Source: Orobanche coerulescens
Lineage: Eukaryota; Streptophyta; Magnoliopsida; Lamiales; Orobanchaceae
Reading direction: 5' to 3'
Assembly: GCA_033398695.1 (NCBI GenBank)
Contig: CM065809.1
Span: 173,528,501 to 173,592,500, forward strand
Length of the DNA stretch: 64,000 nucleotides
Under the pieces are notes generated by a model. It did not search any database. It was not told the DNA's origin and saw nothing but the letters and a program-made list of their open reading frames with translations. A program made the translations under genes and the position numbers. Shown piece after piece: positions 47,270-59,631 of this stretch. Positions within the stretch are counted from its first letter, which is position 1. Each line of letters starts with the position of its first letter.

Positions 47270-47559
47270 TCTCAATATAATGGGATGCGTTTAATCAAAT
47301 GAATGTGTAGGGAAATCAGCCCAAAGTGGCTCGAAGCAAGAACCCGACTTCAACCTTTAACAGTCCAACTGGAAAGGGCGACTTAAGTCGTCCTCCTCCT
47401 CCCCCGTCATCTTGAAGAAAGCCTGATATTGTTCAAAAAAAGCACCAAACAAAAACGCAAAAGATCAGATTTACAGCGATCGCCTCTTTCATCGTCTCGA
47501 TCTTCGATAGGGCTTGACCACCGTCACTTTCTGTTTTAATATTTCGACGTTAAAGGAAG
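47270..47559 (+). promoter_or_regulatory. Upstream region and probable 5' UTR of the phytoceramidase-like gene
   Basis: Only 290 bp separate the Helitron 3' end from the start codon. I see no clear TATA box. 47390-47550 has a CCTCCTCCTCCCCC tract and pyrimidine-rich sequence typical of a 5' UTR. Any element further upstream now lies in or beyond the Helitron. Confidence 0.4.
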
Positions 47560-49573
47560 ATGAGGAAACGAACGGCGTTGGTTTGGGGCGTCTCGATCAT
47601 ATGTTTCGTAGTACTGATGCTAGTCACTCCGGCAATTCCTCAGTCCCAAGAATACCACAATTTCGCCGATAACCGTGAATTCCTCGGTATTTTTTTTTTG
47701 TTTAATTTTCTTGTTTTCGCTAGTTGTATTCTCTTGCTGCCCTATTTTTGTTCTTCTCCACCTTCGCTTCAACTGAAATTTGAATTTATAGGAATTGAAT
47801 AGTCGTATATATATATATATATATATATATATTATGTGTATCCAGTTTTTTATGTCGCTCAATAATTTTCTCTTTGGAGTTTTTATTCGGCTACTTAGTT
47901 TTTATGTGTGCATTTGTGCTTCAAGGCGGATAGTGGTGACTTGTATTTGTTCGATTACTCATTCCTAGACTTCATATAGAATCTATCTTAAACGATTTTC
48001 GACTTCCTTTTGCTGAATGTCTGCGTAGATGCAATAATAAAGATGCTGCTACTATTTTCGGTTATGTGGTGATTTTCTTTTGTAAAATTTCTAGAAAATT
48101 TCCGTTACCAAACAGGGTTGCTTTGTTTTTTGTCGTTTGATTTTCAGGAATACCAAATGCGTTGAATGTCATTTCCAACATTCCATTCTTCTTTGTGGGT
48201 CTAATAGGCCTCGTACTTTGCTACTACGGGAACTACTTCAAGCTAAGGTATCATGATTTTTGTTTTTATTTATGGTGAAGTAGTTTGCTTCTGATGGTTA
48301 TTTATTCGATTTCCTCTATAAATATATCTGTGAAAAATAGTTTGAAGGGGGAGCTTTGCGGTTGGACATGTTTCTTCATTGGTGTGGCAGCAGTTGCTTT
48401 TGGTTCCTCATACTATCATCTCCAACCCAACGATGCTCGTCTCGTATGGGACCGCTTGCCAGTGCGTTTTTTTGCACTGTGAACCGCTTTTTTTTCAATT
48501 GTTTGAATTATTTGATTTTTTTCTTCCGATGCTTAGAAAGGTTCAGTCATTAACACTTGAAATGTGGTTATCATAGATGACGGTGGCATTTACATCTATC
48601 ATTGCGATCTTTATCATTGAAAGAGTAGATGCGCATAAAGGAACCTTGTCCATTGTACCCCTCCTCTTGGTGGGTGTAGTCAGCATATTGTATTGGAGGT
48701 AAGCATTCCTTATTTTGTCATAGAAGATATGCTTCTTGTTAACGATACATGATCTTGTTTACTTAATGTGATTGTTGCCGTTTTTCCTGAATTCTTTGAA
48801 TTTAGTTACTTATTTTGGTTCTATTTTTTACACAAAAAACGTAGAAGTTGATGGTATGTTGTACAGCTTTATATTGTTGTATATCGAGAGACACTACAAG
48901 ACAAAATACTCCCCTCTAATGTAGGTTTTTCAATGACCTCCGCCCTTATGCTCTGGTCCAGTTTGTTCCGATTATAGCAGTCCCAATAATGGCTATATTA
49001 TTGCCTCCCATGTACACACATTCTACATATTGGCTTTGGGCAGCAGGTTATTTTTTTTTTGCTTAATGCAATTTGCTGCATTCCCTGCTTGTTGAGTTTC
49101 CGGCATGATGAGTAAGGTTTTGGTTGGTCATTGCAGGGTTCTATCTCCTAGCGAAGGTTGAAGAAGCAGCCGACAGACCTATTTATAATTTGACCCATCA
49201 TTTTGTTAGTGGTCACACGCTTAAGCATTTATGTGCTGCTATGGTCCCAGTATTCTTAACTCTTATGCTTGCAAAGAGGGACGTCACACACGAGAGGTAT
49301 CTTTTTTCCTGTTCATGCCGTTGTTTTTCCAGCTCCATTATAGGTGACCTTGTGAATATTAATACTGTTCCGTTGAAGAAGGTGCGTTATTGCAGATAAG
49401 ATTGGTAAATTACATCTTACAAATATTGATGAGTTGCTCTTACACTTTTGCATTTCAGGGTCAGTTTAATACAGATATGGAGAATGTCGTGGACCAAGGT
49501 TAAAGAGAACGGCGCCGATGTAGAGAGTATCTCGTGTACGTACTCTGCCGTTCCTGTGGTGGAATCTAGATAA
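47560..49573 (+). CDS. Alkaline phytoceramidase-like membrane protein, 7 exons
   Basis: Exons 47560-47686, 48148-48247, 48341-48461, 48577-48698, 48925-49046, 49137-49296 and 49459-49573 sum to 867 nt (288 residues plus stop); all six introns are GT-AG and keep phase. The protein resembles plant proteins annotated alkaline phytoceramidase (ceramidase family, CREST superfamily), which hydrolyse ceramides in ER/Golgi membranes to sphingoid base and fatty acid. Visible signatures: GSSYYHLQPND (97-107), WDRLPM (112-117) and GHTLKHLCAA (223-232), supplying the Ser, Asp and His residues of the metal site. There are about seven hydrophobic segments, the first at residues 8-26. No stop or frameshift is seen. 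Substrate is inferred from family only. Confidence 0.9.
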
Positions 49574-50967
49574 ATATATATGTAGCAAGTAACTCACGGT
49601 TTCATTATGCGGAAAAAGATGTACATTTTGGTAGCGGGTAAGGGTATATATGTAGAACTCGCGGAAATTACTACTACAACTACTCTTGATTTTGTACAGC
49701 ACTAAATGCTGGATTGGCTGTGCCTGTTTAAGTAAATGCGTCAATAGAAGCGGTGTAAACGAACCGCGCCGCTCGTGAACTATTCGGATTGTGACTCGAT
49801 AAAAGCTCGTTTTAACCCGTTTAATAAGGCTCGTGTAAATAAACGAACCAAATTCAAACTTAACGATATTCGGTTCTTTAGCTTGTGAACAAGCTTGTTA
49901 GTAGGCTTGTGAGCTTGCTCGTCAGAAAGCTCATATATTATAAGCCAGTAGATCGGTTTTTTTTTTTTATGTATAAATTTGCAATAACTATAGAAACATT
50001 TAAACAAACTCAGTTAATGATTTTAGTAGATCCACTATGTTCTTTAGATGTATGAACTGAAATTTGTTTTGATTTATAATTAACTTAAGGTTGTTTAAAC
50101 TCGATTAAGCTTGAGAGAACTTGTGAACCATCAATATGTTTGATGAATTGTCTCGATAATAGACTAACTGAATTCAAAACTCTTCGCTAACTAAATTCAA
50201 ACTCTCGGAAGTACGACTCAATTCGGTTCGATTGTAGCCTACCTCGATATTTCCAGTGAAATTCCATTTTTGAAGAGGGTGATTTTCTGGGAAGATGCTA
50301 CGGGCAATTTTTAGATTAATGTATTAGGGTTTACTAGAAAGGGGCGATGGGTGTTGGGGGCGACAAACAAGCCAAGTACGATTTTAAGAATTATTGTTGT
50401 TCTTTTTTTTTTTAAAATATCCGTGTGACAGAACGAGGTAGCACAAACGTGGATATAGGCGTCCTTGTCACCATTTTTAACCGGAAATAATCGCTATGTA
50501 ATGATTTAAAAAATATAAAAAAATTATTCGTACATCATATTGTAAATAAAAAATATTCGTGTTGTAATTGATGAAAAACATAAAGTTCGTAATTTATTTT
50601 GCAATCAACCCAAACCAAATATTGTTTATCTAAAATATCCTCAGAGAAATAATTTTATGAAAAAACATTACAACATGTGATATTTTAATTCCAAAGATAT
50701 CCCATCTTCCCAAATCCTAATAATTCTTACGACCCCAATATTGAAAGAAATCGTGTGAATTACACCACGGAACCCATAAAGTTGCAAAAATGTCACCAAA
50801 CATCTCAAAATCATTTGACAATCGGTCAACAGACCGACATAAACTGTTCGGTCATTGCTGGGCAAGCCATATGTTACATCGGAAGCCCTACAACCATATG
50901 CTCCTACTAGGTTGGCTTGGCTATGTAGTATGTCCATAACCAATGTCACATGCAACTTTCGTGGATA
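49574..50967. other. Spacer with a dispersed repeat
   Basis: 3' UTR of the upstream gene, then AT-rich DNA. 49750-50240 contains many GCTCG/CGAGC-type phrases (AAGCTCGTTTTAACCCG, AGGCTTGTGAGCTTGCTCG) typical of a common plant MITE, without clear ends. No gene. Confidence 0.5.
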
Positions 50968-50970
50968 TAA

Positions 50971-52333
50971 GGGGGGTGGCAACACCCACGGTATGACCCC
51001 CATACTGTGTGGGAACACCGCCGCCGACCCCACGGTATTGGGTGCGGTATGGAGATCACGGCATGGATTGCCGCACGATAAGGAGACGTTGGAGGCCTCC
51101 AACGGTCTTATTTTTTTTTTTTTTAAAATATCTATTTTCAACCTATTCTTTTCAAACAACAAACAACAACCATTTTCAATTTTTAACATCCAAAAAATAC
51201 CCAACTCATTTTTCACACTAAAATCATATATGGATAAAAGAATTGGTTCGACTATATTCTCAGATGAGCCGTTTGAGTGGTCTAACGATAGTAGTCTCGA
51301 CATTTTTCTGAACGCGATTGAGGAAGATGATACGGCAAGGTCGAAACGAAAAGTAGGCAACCGCAATTAGGTCGAAGCTTCAGAAAGATTGCATCGTGAT
51401 TATTTTTGTGACGATCCGATTTTCGACGATCAATTTTTTGAAGATAGGTATCGTATGCCTAAATATCTATTTTTAAAAATCGCACATGATCTTGAGTCTA
51501 GATACGAGTATTTTCAAGAGGGTTATGATGGTAGATTGAAAAAAAGTTTCACGCACATACAAAAATGTACGTCTGCCATTAGACAACTCGCAACCGGTAA
51601 TCCACCGGATGAGTTCGACGAATATTTAGAAATGGCACAAAGAACGTCACGTGAATGCCTTCAATATTTTTGTGACGCTATTGTTCAGTTATATGGTCGA
51701 GATTTCCTACGTAGGCCCGAAAGAGAAAAAGTTCAAGAAAGTACAAGAGTCGGCTCGAAAGGATGTTGAACGGGCATTTGGTGTTCTCAAGGATAAATGG
51801 GGTATACTGAGTCGACCCTTGCGGCAACACACAATAGACAAAATTAGAAACCTGGTGTATGCGTGTGTGATATTGCACAACATGATCATACATGACGCCG
51901 GTAACACAATCTCGTCAGTTCATATTCGGGATCCACCGATCCAACCGGTGTTTGACGAGGAAGCCTTAGAAGAGATACGACGTGAGGAAACACATTTTCG
52001 CCTCCGATTTGATCTTACGGAGCATATTCACGCTCAAGACTTACCATACATCGAGGCGGATGATGAAGACGAGTAATATGTTTTTAGTAGTCTTATGTAA
52101 TGTTTTTATGTTTTTTATGTTTTTTAGCAATATTATGTAATGTTTTTTAATTTTAATGAAATTTTAGTTTTTTGTTTTTTAAAAAAAAAAGTGTGGTATG
52201 GATTGCGGCACAACTACCCATTGCCAACAAAATAAGAGAGTGTGGTATGAAAAAGGAAGGGAATAAGGTGACATAAGGGAATTGGTTAAAGAGTGTGGTA
52301 TAGATTATAGCACAACATCCCATTGCCAACCCC
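50971..52333 (+). mobile_element. PIF/Harbinger-type element, internally deleted
   Basis: The left end GGGGGGTGGCAACACCC (after TAA, 50968-50970) and the reverse complement of the right end (GGGGTTGGCAATGGGATG, ending near 52333) form imperfect inverted repeats around a Harbinger transposase relic. The 3-bp TSD is clear only on the left. Total about 1.36 kb. Confidence 0.6.
51229..52076 (+). pseudogene. Harbinger (HARBI1-like) transposase lacking the catalytic core
   Basis: N-terminal part from 51229 with an in-frame TAG at 51368-51370, then HRDYFCDDPIFDDQFFEDRY and RMPKYLFLKIAHDLESRYEY (51389 on). At about 51712-51730 the sequence jumps from the RDFLRRP region to KFKKVQESARKDVERAFGVL, followed by NLVYACVILHNMII to 52076. 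In intact relatives about 130 residues with the DDE residues lie between these points, so the nuclease core has been removed and the frame changed. Confidence 0.85.
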
Positions 52334-53420
52334 AAAAACCTTGTGGTTTGCATATGGAGGTATGATTATCTATGTCTCACTTTTTTGTATCACAATGTGT
52401 ATCATTAGTGAAAATAGAGCGAGGCTTAGAACATTTGTGATAGAATATGGTGAAAAATATACTAGTGGTACGCAATATGGTCCATACAAATTATAAATTC
52501 GATTTTTTCCGAGTAGGGTGGGATGTGCGTGTCTTATCCAATATACTTGATTTGATTGCACCCAATTTTTTTATCCAATATAAAATATGTTTTTATTTGA
52601 AATATTTTGTTTAAATTGTGCAACAACAACTTGGAAAAGTTTTCTGCATAGTTCTGCATTTCATAAGTCAGTTCTGTTCTCAACTCGTTCCAGTTCGTCG
52701 GAGCTCGTGGGTTTGTGGTGCTGCTACCTTCGAGACGAAGTCGTTTTATCTTTGGGGACGACACGCCTAAACCGAGAACACTACCGGGACGTATCTCGTC
52801 TTGCGGATAGAGGGTTCCTCGACTCGGATATACCTTACGATTTTCTGTCCTTTTAGTTTGTTTATTTTTGATTCAGTTTCAAAATCTATAATTTCTATTT
52901 CTTTTATTTCAGTTTTGTCTCGAGTTGTAATCCAATTTCAAGTTGTATTCCAATTTTTTTTCGAGTTGTAATTTAATTTCACCCCAGCAAGTTTCTAAGA
53001 CAGAATTTTCCAACACCTTATAACTTCCACTTTATCCAATTCCATAAGTTCTTCAAAATCAAACCCATCCAATATAACCTATCAACTTTAAGGGGCTATT
53101 TAATAATGGACATTTCTGGAGGAACTCAACCGCCACCTTAACTTTCCAAAGGTGCATATAGGATGATAAAAGTACAGAATAACTACAAAAACTACCCGAG
53201 GGTTGGCATATTTACTAAAAAGTAAACATATAGATAAAAAAAAAAAAAGGAAAAAAAAAACTTGAAATTACTTTGGCCCCCAAAGAGGGGTTATCTGTAA
53301 GGTAAATATACTAAATATAAAGCTCAAAGAGTTGCTTGTAATTGGGATTCCTTGCAATTATACAGAACCTCAGTTGGAGCTTTTGCAATTAATCCTAAAA
53401 GTTAGGCCACCCCTTTTCTT
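52334..53420. other. Spacer and 3' flank of the PPR gene
   Basis: AT-rich, with poly(A)/poly(T) tracts (53238-53270). A GC-richer stretch at 52650-52855 has open frames on both strands without a recognisable domain. No gene supported. Confidence 0.5.
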
Positions 53421-55340
53421 TTACCAGTAGTCATCACAAGAACACCAACCATCTCTAAAATGATGAAACCGATTTACATCCCTCACAACAATCTCCCGTT
53501 CATAAATCTTAGAAATAAACTTGATCGCCGTGTGACAGTCTCCACAAATCCTAAGGTTCTTGGTAACTCGAAGAACAGTACCAGGGCCCGTATTAAGAAG
53601 CCCAAACACAATTGCCAATTTCTCGCTATGAGTGGCCAGAGAATATTCTTTTTCCTCCTCACTCACATCGTGCAATGCGAAGCTAGTGTCCGGCAGATAA
53701 CCAGCTGCTTTCATCTTCTCAGGAAGTTCCTCCAAGAGCAGGTAAATTTGTTTCGTCTGACCATGAGACACATCTCCACCGAGAAATAAATGGACGTCTC
53801 CATTAATTTCGATCCAACTGCATCCTGGATTTTTCTTCACAGACTGTGATTTCAAAAGAGCCCTTAAACTGTCCACTTGGTCCCACATGCCAGCCTCGGC
53901 ATACATATTCGAGAGTATAACATAGTTCCCACTATTCTCCGGTTCTAAAATAAATAGCCTTCTAGCAGCTAATTCCGCTATTTCAAGATTACGCTGTCGT
54001 CTAGCCGAAGCCAATAAAGAACCCCAAACACTTGGCCCCGCCTGCATTGGCATTTTCGACACAATATTATAAGCTTCCACTAATCGTCCAGCACGTCCCA
54101 AAAGATCTACAATACAAGCATAATGCTCGTGTTTTTTCTCCATAAAATATACCGAACTCATGGTGTCAAAGTAATTTAATCCTGCATCCACTAGACCAGA
54201 ATGACTACATCCCGATAATAATCCTGTAAATGTAATCCCATCGGGATGTACCCCATCTCGTATCATACACTCAAACGTTCGAATTGCCTCCATGCCAAGC
54301 CCATGAGAAGCATAAGCGCCAATCATTGTATTCCAAGCAACCGAATTTCTCGAGTTTGGTTTTATTCTATCAAAGCACCACCTAGCATCAGATAAACTAC
54401 CACATTTAGCGTACATACCAACGAGTGCCGTTTGGACTGACGGATGAGAATCCAACCCCTTCTCTCGAGCGTATTTATGAATTCTTTTACCCCGATCCAG
54501 TGCGGATGAGTACCCGCATGAAGGCAAAACACTCATAATTGTCACCCAGTTGGGCTTGACTTCTGAGTCTTCCCTCGACATTTCATCGAACAAATACAAA
54601 GCATGACCCACCAGCCCGTTTTGGGTGTAACCCGAAATCATAGTTGTCCACGAGACAATATTCTTCAATGGCATATTGATGAACATCTTCCTGGCTAAAT
54701 CAACAGCTCCATCTCTCATATAGCCCGAAATCAATGCGTTCCAAGAGGAAACGTCCCTCACAGGCATTTCGTCAAACATCCTGCGCGCATCACCCAGTTC
54801 GCCACATTTTACGTACATGTCAATCAACGAAGTCCCCACATACACATCAAAGGCCAGCCCGTCTTTCATGATTAACCCATGAGTGCTTTTACCTAAATCA
54901 ACAAAGCAAAGATCCGCAACAGACTTCAAAACAAACGGGTAGGTAAAATAATCCCCGCGAAAACTCAAAGAACTCATTTGCACATAAACGTGCAAAGTCT
55001 CTTGGGATAATTTGTACAGAGTGAAGGCACGGATAATAGAGTTAAACAAAAGGGGAGACGGGTTCGGAGTGGAGTGGAAAATGGTGGAGGCGGAGGTGAT
55101 GTCGCCGGAGCTGGCGTACATGGCGACCATTTTGGCAGCGAGTAAAGCAGCGGGGCGGAGGCCGCGCAGGAACATTTGTGCGTGAAGCTGTTGTCCTTGT
55201 TTAAGAAGGCTTTTGCCTGTGAATGCCTGGAAAACGGCGGCGTAGGAGGAGGGCTGAACTGGTACTTGTGGTGATTTGAGTACAGGTTCCAGAAGGGTGT
55301 TCATGGTCGGTTTTAGAAAAGCTTGGTGGTTCCATTTCAT
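53421..55340 (-). CDS. PLS-DYW pentatricopeptide repeat protein
   Basis: 639 residues, one uninterrupted exon, usual for this family. PPR/PLS repeats run from about residue 31 to 500 (for example [20 protein letters not shown] at 168-187 and [19 protein letters not shown] at 303-321), then the E/E+ region with [11 protein letters not shown] (502-512) and a complete DYW deaminase: HSEK (571-574), CGDCH (599-603), HHF (626-628), C633 and C635, ending DDYW. HxE and CxxC residues of the cytidine-deaminase site are intact, so a C-to-U RNA-editing role in mitochondria or plastids is expected. The N terminus before the repeats is short; a Met at residue 13 is an alternative start. Target transcript unknown. 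Confidence 0.93.
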   Translation of the reverse strand: MKWNHQAFLKPTMNTLLEPVLKSPQVPVQPSSYAAVFQAFTGKSLLKQGQQLHAQMFLRGLRPAALLAAKMVAMYASSGDITSASTIFHSTPNPSPLLFNSIIRAFTLYKLSQETLHVYVQMSSLSFRGDYFTYPFVLKSVADLCFVDLGKSTHGLIMKDGLAFDVYVGTSLIDMYVKCGELGDARRMFDEMPVRDVSSWNALISGYMRDGAVDLARKMFINMPLKNIVSWTTMISGYTQNGLVGHALYLFDEMSREDSEVKPNWVTIMSVLPSCGYSSALDRGKRIHKYAREKGLDSHPSVQTALVGMYAKCGSLSDARWCFDRIKPNSRNSVAWNTMIGAYASHGLGMEAIRTFECMIRDGVHPDGITFTGLLSGCSHSGLVDAGLNYFDTMSSVYFMEKKHEHYACIVDLLGRAGRLVEAYNIVSKMPMQAGPSVWGSLLASARRQRNLEIAELAARRLFILEPENSGNYVILSNMYAEAGMWDQVDSLRALLKSQSVKKNPGCSWIEINGDVHLFLGGDVSHGQTKQIYLLLEELPEKMKAAGYLPDTSFALHDVSEEEKEYSLATHSEKLAIVFGLLNTGPGTVLRVTKNLRICGDCHTAIKFISKIYEREIVVRDVNRFHHFRDGWCSCDDYW

Positions 55341-55880
55341 GGAAATATTGGAGTGTGAAGTGTCTCTCTTTGGGTATGTGATGAAAGGAGGGGACGAGAG
55401 AGGGATGCCGAGGGTGGGAAGTGTTTGGCTGAGAAGATCGTGCCAAAAATATATATTCCAGAAGAATTCGAGTCATCCTTAAGCGAATAAAATCTTTGAA
55501 TATTTTATTCGATAAATTAATATTCCACGAATTAATAATTTTGATTAAATAATATTTTTTATTAGTCTCAATATAGAATATTTAGTGTTAAATATATTTT
55601 GGTTAATTAATAATATCAATTGATTAATATTTTTCTGATCCCGACTTTATTAATTTATTAAGGTTCTACTTGTATTTATGGGTCATTGCTATTTATTATG
55701 TTTGAGTTAATATGGTTATCGTACATTTGCGTATCGATTTATTTTGATAATCAAAATTGAGTATTAGAGAGAACCACATAATTCAGTATAGTGGATAAAA
55801 TCGGTAATTGTTAGGATAAATCGGTAATTGATACGTGATGAGCACGAAGAGACCGATCACCAAAAATTGAACTGAACTGC
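55341..55880. other. PPR upstream region and AT-rich spacer
   Basis: 55341-55480 is the likely 5' UTR/promoter of the PPR gene (minus strand); 55490-55870 is very AT-rich. No other feature. Confidence 0.5.
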
Positions 55881-56722
55881 TGTTGTGCGGCGATTTATAC
55901 GCCTCGACGGCGATCGGCATAAGGGCCGAGCGACCAAAGACAGCATCAAATAATCCAAAGGCAGACAGACAGACCCATCAAACAGCTGTCCTACCGACAG
56001 ACCCGCCGAAAGGTCTTAGGTGGGACCTCAAGGCGCCGCAAGAACAGGCTGGACTCCAGCCCATCAGCAGCTGTCAGCGACAAGGACTGCCTCACCTACC
56101 GACGGACCCGCCAAAAGGTCCTAGGTGGGGCCTCCCAAGAGAACGACTCCGGACGCGTGTGGTCTTCTCATTGGTTCGTGCATCCGGCTGCCAGCAGCTG
56201 CTGCGGACTCTAAGGAGACCAACCCATGTGCTAAAGACGATCGCCCGCTTATTATAATACGGCAGAGGCGATCGCCCAGCTACCTCCACTCTTATAAATA
56301 TAAACCTTCAGCAACTGGAAAAAGGTTCAGATTTTAAGAGATTCACAAGTTCAGAAATCATTTTCATACGAGAGTTCAGCTAATTCACACAGTGAGAGAC
56401 CGTCGATTTCTCACAGTCAACACAGCACTCCATCGTTGTTACAAGAACTCACAGAGCATCAACTCTAGTTCTTCCGGTAATCTTCAGCACTCAAGAGCTA
56501 AGATAACTAGGGTCTTTACACTCATTGTAATTGTACTCTAACATTAATATTTGTACTCCCAAGTATTCGCATTAATAATATCTCGCGAGAGCATTCAAGC
56601 CCGGGACTAATAACCCCGGTAAATCTTGTGTTATTTACTTCCCTATGGACGTGCTTTCGCATTTTGTTTGTTACTCTTCCATTCCAGCATATCATCTCCG
56701 GATAATATTTTGGGTAACAACA
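55881..56722 (+). repeat. Element E 5' LTR
   Basis: 842 bp. TATA element TATAAATATAAA at 56293-56304. Compared with 62438-63136 it lacks about 225 bp after position 55950 and has a small extra block near 56248. Confidence 0.85.
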
Positions 56723-56849
56723 ATTGGCGCTAGAAGAAGGGGCCTGAACCTCCGTTTTCATCCCGACCGTTTCGAAGAACACTCACTGTTCTCCGGGGCA
56801 TATACTTGAAGAAACACTCACTGTTCTTCAAAGAAAAACCTTCAGAATC

Positions 56850-58427
56850 ATGATGTCTGCCACCACATCGAAGAGAGCCACTCTCCGATCCACCGGACGC
56901 CTTATTCCGACTCAATCCGAGCCCCAACCTACGGCGGAGGGTAGCCGCGGCGGCGCGAGACTCTCGATCCCGCCCCCGAGGGACGGCCCTAGCCTCTCGC
57001 TCGATCAGTTCCAAACAGCGGAACAGATCGAGGAGGCTATGGCCATCCTAAGGGAGCGATGGAGAGCATGCGCAGCGCCCGCTATAACCCCATCGGCCAT
57101 CCGCCGCGCGGGCAAACGGAAGCTCAAGGGGTTACTGGTCGAGCGATCGTCAGAAAGCCCCGATTCGCGAGAAAAGGCTCTCGCGAGGCGGGACGGTTCC
57201 GTCTTTAGCCGCCTAGGAAGCGATCCATCATGGCGACCGGGGCATTCTGGCCCCAACCACGAGACGACGGAGTCCGAATCCGTCACCAGGAGTTCGGCAT
57301 ACCCAACTCCCAACCAAATACAGGTCAGCCGTTTGGCCCCCATCGGCCGAAGAGTCGAGCCACGCGGCAAGGACAACATCGACAGTGGAGCCACGGGATC
57401 AGTACTTGATCGCCTCGGCTCACGCTCCGAGCGCCTAGCTGCGAGCAGCCAGGCCACGACGATGGCCGCTATGCAACGCCAGCTCGACGAGATGAAAACG
57501 CTAATGGAAACTGGGGCAAGCGCCAGTAGAAAGATCATCGGACCGACTGAGCCACTCGCGGTACACATCGAGCTTGCCCCCGCGCAACCAAGGATCTCTC
57601 CTCCCCAAACACCTTTGTATGAGGGCAGATCGGACCCCGAGACCCACTTGAGCAAGTTCCGGATCTACATGATCGGGTGTGGGGAATCAGATGCGACCAG
57701 GTGCCGAATATTCCCGTTAACGTTGGGCGGACTGGCCCATAGGTGGTACGTCTCACTGCCACCGCGATCAATCATTTCCTTTGAGAAACTGGCGAGTGAC
57801 TTCACATCATACTTCGCCGCCAAGGTAGCCAGACCAGAAGGCCCCCACCGCATGATCAAAATCAAGCAGGGGGAAGATGAGTCCGACGCAGATTACATCG
57901 ACCGGGTGGATGAAATAGTCCTCACCGGCGAGCCCATAAGCGACGAGCTCGCCCTCTACTCGGTCGTGGGGAGATTCTATGGTCATTCACTCATGTTTAG
58001 GCACCTCACGAAGGACATCCCTCTGACCTACGCGATCTTCCGCGCCAAGGCTGCCGATTTTCTGGCCAGGCAAAGGCTCCTCACCCTTCGCCTAGGTGAG
58101 GATACGCCACCTCCCGTCCGAAAGATGTCGATCGCCAAATCCAACAAGGCGGTCGCCAAGCCACTCGGTGATTCCAAGGCCTTCGAGGAGGTGGAAGCCC
58201 ATCTCCTCCACAAGTTCAACCGAACTCCGGCTCATATTTTTTACGCTATCAAGGGGCGCGAACCGCTAAGCAAGCCAAAGGCGATAAGGGACAACGATCA
58301 TCTGGACCACAACAAATTTTGTGCTTACCACAAGAGTCCCGGTCACAGCACCGACCAATGCCGCGATCTCCTCAGACAACTCTGGAGATTGTTCGAGGAG
58401 GGCAAGCTGAACAGTTTATTGGCTTAG
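56850..58427 (+). CDS. Element E gag
   Basis: 525 residues, no internal stop. The N-terminal ~220 residues are basic, Ser/Arg-rich and low-complexity. The capsid domain is at about 245-410: PPQTPLYEGRSDPETHLSKF, LAHRWYVSLPPRSIISFEKL, ARPEGPHRMIKIKQG and FRAKAADFLARQRLL. The C-terminal part has the zinc-binding signature of Tat-type gag (CAYHKSPGHSTDQC) followed by LRQLWRLFEEGKL. The stop at 58425-58427 comes where a protease would follow in autonomous relatives; the downstream DNA shows none. Confidence 0.88.
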   Translation: MMSATTSKRATLRSTGRLIPTQSEPQPTAEGSRGGARLSIPPPRDGPSLSLDQFQTAEQIEEAMAILRERWRACAAPAITPSAIRRAGKRKLKGLLVERSSESPDSREKALARRDGSVFSRLGSDPSWRPGHSGPNHETTESESVTRSSAYPTPNQIQVSRLAPIGRRVEPRGKDNIDSGATGSVLDRLGSRSERLAASSQATTMAAMQRQLDEMKTLMETGASASRKIIGPTEPLAVHIELAPAQPRISPPQTPLYEGRSDPETHLSKFRIYMIGCGESDATRCRIFPLTLGGLAHRWYVSLPPRSIISFEKLASDFTSYFAAKVARPEGPHRMIKIKQGEDESDADYIDRVDEIVLTGEPISDELALYSVVGRFYGHSLMFRHLTKDIPLTYAIFRAKAADFLARQRLLTLRLGEDTPPPVRKMSIAKSNKAVAKPLGDSKAFEEVEAHLLHKFNRTPAHIFYAIKGREPLSKPKAIRDNDHLDHNKFCAYHKSPGHSTDQCRDLLRQLWRLFEEGKLNSLLA

Positions 58428-59631
58428 TCGGAGCCTCGTCAATCTCCCAAACCGGTCGCCAGAGTCGAATGTGACAGGCTGAAAGACTCATACGAGTCGA
58501 CCCATCGATCAACCTCGGCGGCCGGATCTATATGTTTCAATCAAGAGGTGGGAACTTCTGAAGTCTTTCCCCGATTCCCACCACGTCAAACGAAAGGCTA
58601 CTGCCCAAAGCAACGTCTCTAAAAAATGGAGGACTCGCTCGCCATCTAAAGTTCATCATCTAACATAATGGACCTAGGCACGAGATCGCCTCCCTCAGCA
58701 CAACGTATACCGTCGAGGATCGCCATCTAACATGACGATCCGAGGTAGAAGAGTGCAGCCATGGTCCTGGAGGTCGATGGAACCGACAGCCTCATCCATG
58801 CAAGGTTCCTTTGGACTGCGATCGCTCGCCCTTCGTTTAAATACGAGGCGGGCATAGACGAAGGACCCTCCAAACAAATCTGTGGACACGCTCGCCCGCC
58901 CTCAAAGGTTCATCATCTAACATGGTAGATCCGGATAATACGACGCGTCCCTCCCCCTGTCACAACGTATACCGTCGAGGATCGCCATCTAACATGACGG
59001 TCCGAGGTAGAAAAGTGCTAACAAGCCGCGGTCGTGGAGTCGATTAATCCGACAACGCCCCGTGCAAGGACTCCTCCAGACCGAGACCGCCCATCCTTCG
59101 TTTAAATACGAGGCGGGTGCGGCCTACGGAGGACCCTCACAATTAAGTGAGTCGCGAGAAGTTGGCCATCAGACGGAATGTCGCTCGCTCACAAGACATG
59201 GTCGCGGAGGTTGGTTCCATCGAACTCTACGATTGTGCACGGTTCCTCTAGGCCGGGATGGTCGGCCTTCCTCGAGGAATCTGCAAAATTGAAGACCGCT
59301 CACTAAACGATTTATTTTCGTCCACTTACTTTCACTAAGTAAACAAAAACAAGGGGGAAGGGCGGAGCTATGTATATCACGATCGTCTCTACTCAAATAC
59401 ACGTACGACGATCGGCATTTTTCAGATGTACACACAACGATCGTTCCTTAAACACTTGTATAAAATCATGCAAGCAAGAAATGAGAGAAGCGAACTTTTA
59501 TTTCATCACTTGGAATAAAAATACAAACACGGTCGCCCGAAGGCGAAAGTACAACGAAAGCTACAAAAAATTACAAGTAAAAAGTAGAAAAGTTCAAGGG
59601 TCGGCGCCCGTTCCGTCGCCAGCAGCAGGCT
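58428..59631 (+). other. Element E noncoding region with repeated motifs
   Basis: Two ~265-bp related units, each with ACAACGTATACCGTCGAGGA, CGCCATCTAACATGACG, GAGGTAGAA and the near-palindrome TTCGTTTAAATACGAGG (58832 and 59097). Same motif pair as in D. The last 200 bp would be the 3' UTR of the antisense gene. Confidence 0.65.

Noticed and set aside
50668..51366. 232-codon minus-strand ORF
   Set aside because: It runs antisense over the Harbinger left end and transposase start, has no domain and appears to be a shadow.
52534..52856. Small ORFs on both strands at 52.5-52.9 kb
   Set aside because: No domain, no start context and no supporting splice pattern.
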